From Aeromicrobium sp. Root495 (GTDB lineage: Bacteria > Actinomycetota > Actinomycetes > Propionibacteriales > Nocardioidaceae), in contig NZ_LMFJ01000002.1 of NCBI RefSeq assembly GCF_001426755.1, forward strand, positions 1 through 64,000: a DNA stretch of 64,000 nucleotides, written 5' to 3'. Shown in pieces: positions 61,179 to 64,000 of the stretch. The notes beneath the pieces are model-generated. The model did no database searches, was not told where the DNA came from, and saw only the letters and a program-made list of their open reading frames with translations. A program made the translations under genes and the position numbers. Each line of letters begins with the position of its first letter. Position 1 is the first letter of the stretch.

Positions 61179-61997
61179 TCAGTCCATCCCCAGCGGTCCG
61201 GCGGACTCACCCGCGAGGAACTGACGGACGAACGGGTCGTCGCTGTTGAAGGCCTCTTCGCAGTCCCCGTAGTGGACGAGCTTGCCCTTCCAGATCATGC
61301 CGACGTAGTCGCTGCAGGTCCGGGCGGCCGAGATGTTGTGCGTGACCAGAAGGTAGGTGCCGCCGTGCTCCTCGTGCATCTGCTTGATGAGGTCGCACAG
61401 CAGGCTGGTGCGCACGGGGTCGAGGCCTGAGTCCGGCTCGTCGAAAAGGACGATGTCGGGGTTGAGGATCAGACCACGCGCAAAGCCGGCGCGCTTGCGC
61501 ATGCCGCCCGAGACCTCGCTCGGGAACTTGTGGGCCGATCGCTCGAGCCCGACCTCAGCCATGCGTGCCATGACGAAGTCACCGATCTCGCTCTCAGCCA
61601 TGTCGGTGTGCTTGCGCAGGGGGAAGGCGACGTTGTCGAAGATGTTCATGGAGCCGAAGAGCGCGCCGTCCTGGAAGAGCACACCGAACCGCTTGCGCAG
61701 GTCGTAGCGCTCCTGCTCCTTGAGCTGCCAGATGTCCTGGCCGAAGACCTTGACCTCACCCTGGTCGGGCTCGAGGAGCCCGACGAGGTGCTTGAGCAGC
61801 ACGCTTTTGCCGGTCCCCGACGGGCCGAGGACGGTGGTGATGGCGTCGTCGGCGAAGTCGATGTCCAGGCCGGTGAGCACCTCGAAGCTTCCGAACTTCT
61901 TGTGCAGGTTGCGCACCTGCATCGTGTGGCTCGGAGCGTCCGTCGTCGGGAAGGCGAGCGGCGTCAGCGGGCGGTCGTTGATGGTGAGCGTGGTCAT
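61179..61997 (-). CDS. mceG: MlaF/Mkl-type ABC ATPase of the Mce importer
   Basis: 272 residues with Walker A GPSGTGKS (58-65), Q-loop FQDGALFG (about 108-115), signature SGGMRKR (163-169), Walker B IVLFDEPDSGLDP (Glu187) and the switch histidine in LVTHN. The GALFGSMN pattern and C-terminal tail fit the Mkl/MlaF subfamily that energises YrbE-Mce import. In mycobacteria the ATPase gene is usually unlinked; here it is in the operon. Confidence 0.9.
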   Translation of the reverse strand: MTTLTINDRPLTPLAFPTTDAPSHTMQVRNLHKKFGSFEVLTGLDIDFADDAITTVLGPSGTGKSVLLKHLVGLLEPDQGEVKVFGQDIWQLKEQERYDLRKRFGVLFQDGALFGSMNIFDNVAFPLRKHTDMAESEIGDFVMARMAEVGLERSAHKFPSEVSGGMRKRAGFARGLILNPDIVLFDEPDSGLDPVRTSLLCDLIKQMHEEHGGTYLLVTHNISAARTCSDYVGMIWKGKLVHYGDCEEAFNSDDPFVRQFLAGESAGPLGMD

Positions 61998-62029
61998 GAG
62001 AGTTCTCCTCGAGGTCGAGAGGGACGGGC

Positions 62030-62896
62030 CTAGTTGGCGATGGGTGCGTTGGGGGCCATCCCCCAGAAGAGCTGGGTGGACAGAAGGCCGACCACGTGGA
62101 TCAGCACCATGTTCACCATCATCGACTTGGCGGTGTTCTCACCGACCCCGACCGGACCGCCCTTCGCGGTGAAGCCGTAGTAGCAGCCGACGAGCACGAT
62201 CACGGTCCCCATGACCATCGCCTTGGCCACCGAGAACCCGAAGTCGAGCGGGTTCTGGAACATCCAGAAGATGAGCGAGTAGCCGCCGGCCGACACGGTG
62301 CCGTACTGGACGACCGCGACGAGCCACTCGGCGAGGTACATGCAGCTGAGGCCGATGAAGTAGAGGAACGGGAAGGCGATCCACGACGCGGCGAGGCGCG
62401 TGCCCACGAGGTAGCTGCGTGACCGGATGCCCATGACCTCCATCGCGTCGATCTCCTCCGCGATGCGCATGGAGCCGATCTCCGCCACGAGGCCGCAGCC
62501 CACCTTGGCGGCCAGGATGTAGGCGAACATGTAGGGGGCCATCTCGCGCAGGCCGCAGTAGACGGTGAAGACCCCGGTGTAGAGCGGCGCTCCGATGGCC
62601 TTCAGCGTGTAGCTCGCCTCGGTGCCGCACATCGTGCCGATGACGAACTCCATCGAGAAGATGATGAGCCCGCTCGCGACGATGAGGATGCCGCACTGGC
62701 GGAAGACCTCCGCGACGTAGAGGCGCAGCGTCGGTAGCTCGCGGAACGTCTGTGCCGAGAACGCCGCGATCTCTCCACCGGTGGTGAACGACGCGCGAAG
62801 GCCGTCGACCATGGAGCGGAAGGTCACCTCGGTGTCCTCCGGCTCCGGAGGCGTGAGCTTCGGCGTCTCCGGCCGCACTTCCTGGATGTCAGTCAT
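62030..62896 (-). CDS. yrbEB: YrbE/MlaE-type permease, second subunit
   Basis: 288 residues with about five membrane helices and the MlaE signature RIAEEIDAMEVMGIRS that couples to the ATPase, plus GPVGVGENTAKSMM near the end. A charged N-terminal extension (about 45 residues) precedes the first helix. It lies 10 bases after the first permease gene. Confidence 0.9.
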   Translation of the reverse strand: MTDIQEVRPETPKLTPPEPEDTEVTFRSMVDGLRASFTTGGEIAAFSAQTFRELPTLRLYVAEVFRQCGILIVASGLIIFSMEFVIGTMCGTEASYTLKAIGAPLYTGVFTVYCGLREMAPYMFAYILAAKVGCGLVAEIGSMRIAEEIDAMEVMGIRSRSYLVGTRLAASWIAFPFLYFIGLSCMYLAEWLVAVVQYGTVSAGGYSLIFWMFQNPLDFGFSVAKAMVMGTVIVLVGCYYGFTAKGGPVGVGENTAKSMMVNMVLIHVVGLLSTQLFWGMAPNAPIAN

Positions 62897-62906
62897 GATC
62901 CGGGCC

Positions 62907-63752
62907 TTACTTGTAGACCTGCATGTCAGGGTTGAGCCCGAGCAGGATGGCCGTGAAGAGGAAGTTGGTGATGTAGATCATCGCGAAGCTGATGACCACG
63001 GCCTGGTTGACCGCGCGCCCGACGCCGATGGGGCCGCCCTTGGCCGTGAGGCCCTTGTAGCAGCAGACGACGCCGATGATCAGGCCGAACATCGTGGTCT
63101 TCAGGACGCTGCCCCACAGGTCGGGGAGTGTCGCGTTGGCGTAGAAGTTGGACATGAAGGCGCCCGTGCTGGCACCCAGCACCGGGACGGAGGCGAGGTA
63201 GCCGCCGATGACTCCGAAGGAGAGGGAGACCAGGTCGAGCAGGCCCGTGATCAGCATGACGCCGACGACGCGCGGCACGATGAGGTCGCGGATCGGATCG
63301 ATGCCCAGGACCTCCATGGCATCGATCTCCTCGCGGATGCGACGCGCTCCGAGGTCCGCCGTCATGGCCGCGCCGACGACGCCGGCGACGATCATGGCGT
63401 TGATCCAGGGCGCGAACTCGCGCACGCTCGCCATGACGAAGAACGAGCCGAGGCGCTCGGGGATGCCGAAGAGCAGGTAGATGTTGCCGCCCTGGAGACC
63501 AGGAGCTCCGAAGCCGAAGGCCACGGTCGAGACCGTGAGCGGGATCCAGCAGAGCTTGAGCGCGTTGAACATCTGGTCGCGGACGTCGGACCAGTAGCCC
63601 CGCGGGTGACGGACGGCGCTCCAGAGGACGACGACGGCCAGGAGGGCCATCTGCCCCATGGGCTGCAGCACGCGCTCCGGGAGCGGCGCCTGGCGCACCT
63701 TGATCGGCCGGTTGGTCGTCTCCTCGGCCGGCCGTGCCTCCGTGGCGGTCAT
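62907..63752 (-). CDS. yrbEA: YrbE/MlaE-type permease, first subunit
   Basis: 281 residues from ATG 63752 (MTATEARP), with GGAGCG upstream. About five membrane helices and the coupling motif RIREEIDAMEVLGIDPIRDL, plus GPIGVGRAVNQAVV. With the second YrbE it forms the membrane core of the importer. The start overlaps the stop of a 32-codon leader ORF (ATGA). Confidence 0.9.
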   Translation of the reverse strand: MTATEARPAEETTNRPIKVRQAPLPERVLQPMGQMALLAVVVLWSAVRHPRGYWSDVRDQMFNALKLCWIPLTVSTVAFGFGAPGLQGGNIYLLFGIPERLGSFFVMASVREFAPWINAMIVAGVVGAAMTADLGARRIREEIDAMEVLGIDPIRDLIVPRVVGVMLITGLLDLVSLSFGVIGGYLASVPVLGASTGAFMSNFYANATLPDLWGSVLKTTMFGLIIGVVCCYKGLTAKGGPIGVGRAVNQAVVISFAMIYITNFLFTAILLGLNPDMQVYK

Positions 63753-63847
63753 GCGCAGCGCTCCGGGTGCGTCGGACAGACGCGCGACGCAGCGGCGTGG
63801 CCGCAGGCGGCGTCCAACGTCATGGTCGTTTCCTGGCGCAGGCTCAT
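63749..63847 (-). CDS. 32-aa cysteine-containing leader ORF of the mce operon
   Basis: ATG 63847 has GAGGGGG about 6 bases upstream, stronger than the site of the permease itself. The 32-residue product has three cysteines and three histidines, with CGHAAASRVCPTHPERC near the end, a possible metal-binding pattern. Its TGA (63751-63749) overlaps the yrbEA ATG, so permease translation may depend on ribosomes finishing this ORF. No homologue known to me. Confidence 0.45.
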   Translation of the reverse strand: MSLRQETTMTLDAACGHAAASRVCPTHPERCA

Positions 63848-63960
63848 GCGAGGCCCCCTCGTGTCGTCCGCTCGTGGTCCGGGCGCCTGTGGAGTGGCGG
63901 TGCACGGTGCTTCAGCGGGGTGGTTCGGGCCGGCCAGGAAGGCCGACCGGAGTGTCGAAC

Positions 63961-63996
63961 AAGAGATACCTTAGTGATGAGAATCTCATTTGTCAC
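63961..63996 (-). promoter_or_regulatory. mce operon promoter with palindromic operator
   Basis: On the minus strand GTGACA (-35, at 63991-63996) and TAAGGT (-10, at 63968-63973) are separated by exactly 17 bp. The spacer contains the palindrome ATGAGA-N-TCTCAT (63977-63989). Transcription would start near 63961, leaving about 210 bases of leader before yrbEA. A repressor bound to the palindrome would block the promoter; its identity is unknown. Confidence 0.55.
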
Positions 63997-64000
63997 GCAC

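Overview
The window is a piece of a high-GC actinobacterial chromosome. The evidence is the lineage-typical gene set (WhiB regulator, several ANTAR proteins, SpoIIE-type phosphatases, a complete mce lipid-import operon with its ATPase, an F420-biosynthesis guanylyltransferase), frequent GTG starts and strong G/C bias at third codon positions. A Nocardioides/Aeromicrobium-like member of the Nocardioidaceae is my guess; nothing in the sequence fixes the genus.

Layout. (1) 1-9.9 kb is well-packed core-like DNA: three tandem GAF-ANTAR proteins and a GAF/SpoIIE phosphatase, a drug-efflux MFS pump divergent from its MarR regulator, a TetR regulator, a MerR-epimerase pair and a DUF1295 membrane enzyme. 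(2) 10.1-26.3 kb is an accessory island with lower-GC stretches and defence-type genes: a three-gene overlapping operon ending in a TIGR04255-family protein, a SLATT membrane protein overlapping a reverse transcriptase, a Schlafen/AlbA_2 protein, a DUF3892 protein, a sigma-region-4-like regulator, a PD-(D/E)XK-like nuclease, a membrane-anchored coiled-coil protein, a large unknown protein and a Sir2-domain protein. Two families of divergent direct repeats (about 175 bp at 10126 and 19420; about 58 bp at 19259 and 25680) bracket parts of it. No integrase or transposase gene is visible.

(3) 26.3-45.7 kb has low coding density and many broken genes: a frameshifted ANTAR gene, a frameshifted MerR-type regulator, a glutamate-cysteine-ligase-like gene with an in-frame TAG, a doubly frameshifted short-chain dehydrogenase and a truncated, frameshifted TetR gene. 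Intact genes sit between them: a second GAF/SpoIIE phosphatase closely similar to the one at 2.6-3.8 kb, an intact MerR-type regulator, a lipoprotein-Nramp-PRC-barrel operon, a WhiB regulator and a YtxH-holin-DUF3618-YihY envelope operon. Long gene-free stretches contain strong inverted repeats, including a pair of inverted hairpin modules at 28031 and 31801.

(4) 45.7-64 kb is one long leftward operon of 16 tightly spaced or overlapping genes: two YrbE permeases, an MlaF/Mkl-type ATPase, six Mce proteins, an MMPL transporter, a SurA/PpiC-like foldase, acetyl-CoA synthetase, a DsbA-like protein, FbiD and two Mce-associated membrane proteins. A promoter whose spacer contains a 13-bp palindrome lies at the right edge. 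Between it and the first permease is a 32-codon ORF with three cysteines and a strong ribosome binding site, whose stop overlaps the permease start. The operon should import a lipid or sterol and couple uptake to acyl activation, envelope protein folding and F420 synthesis; that coupling is inferred from linkage.
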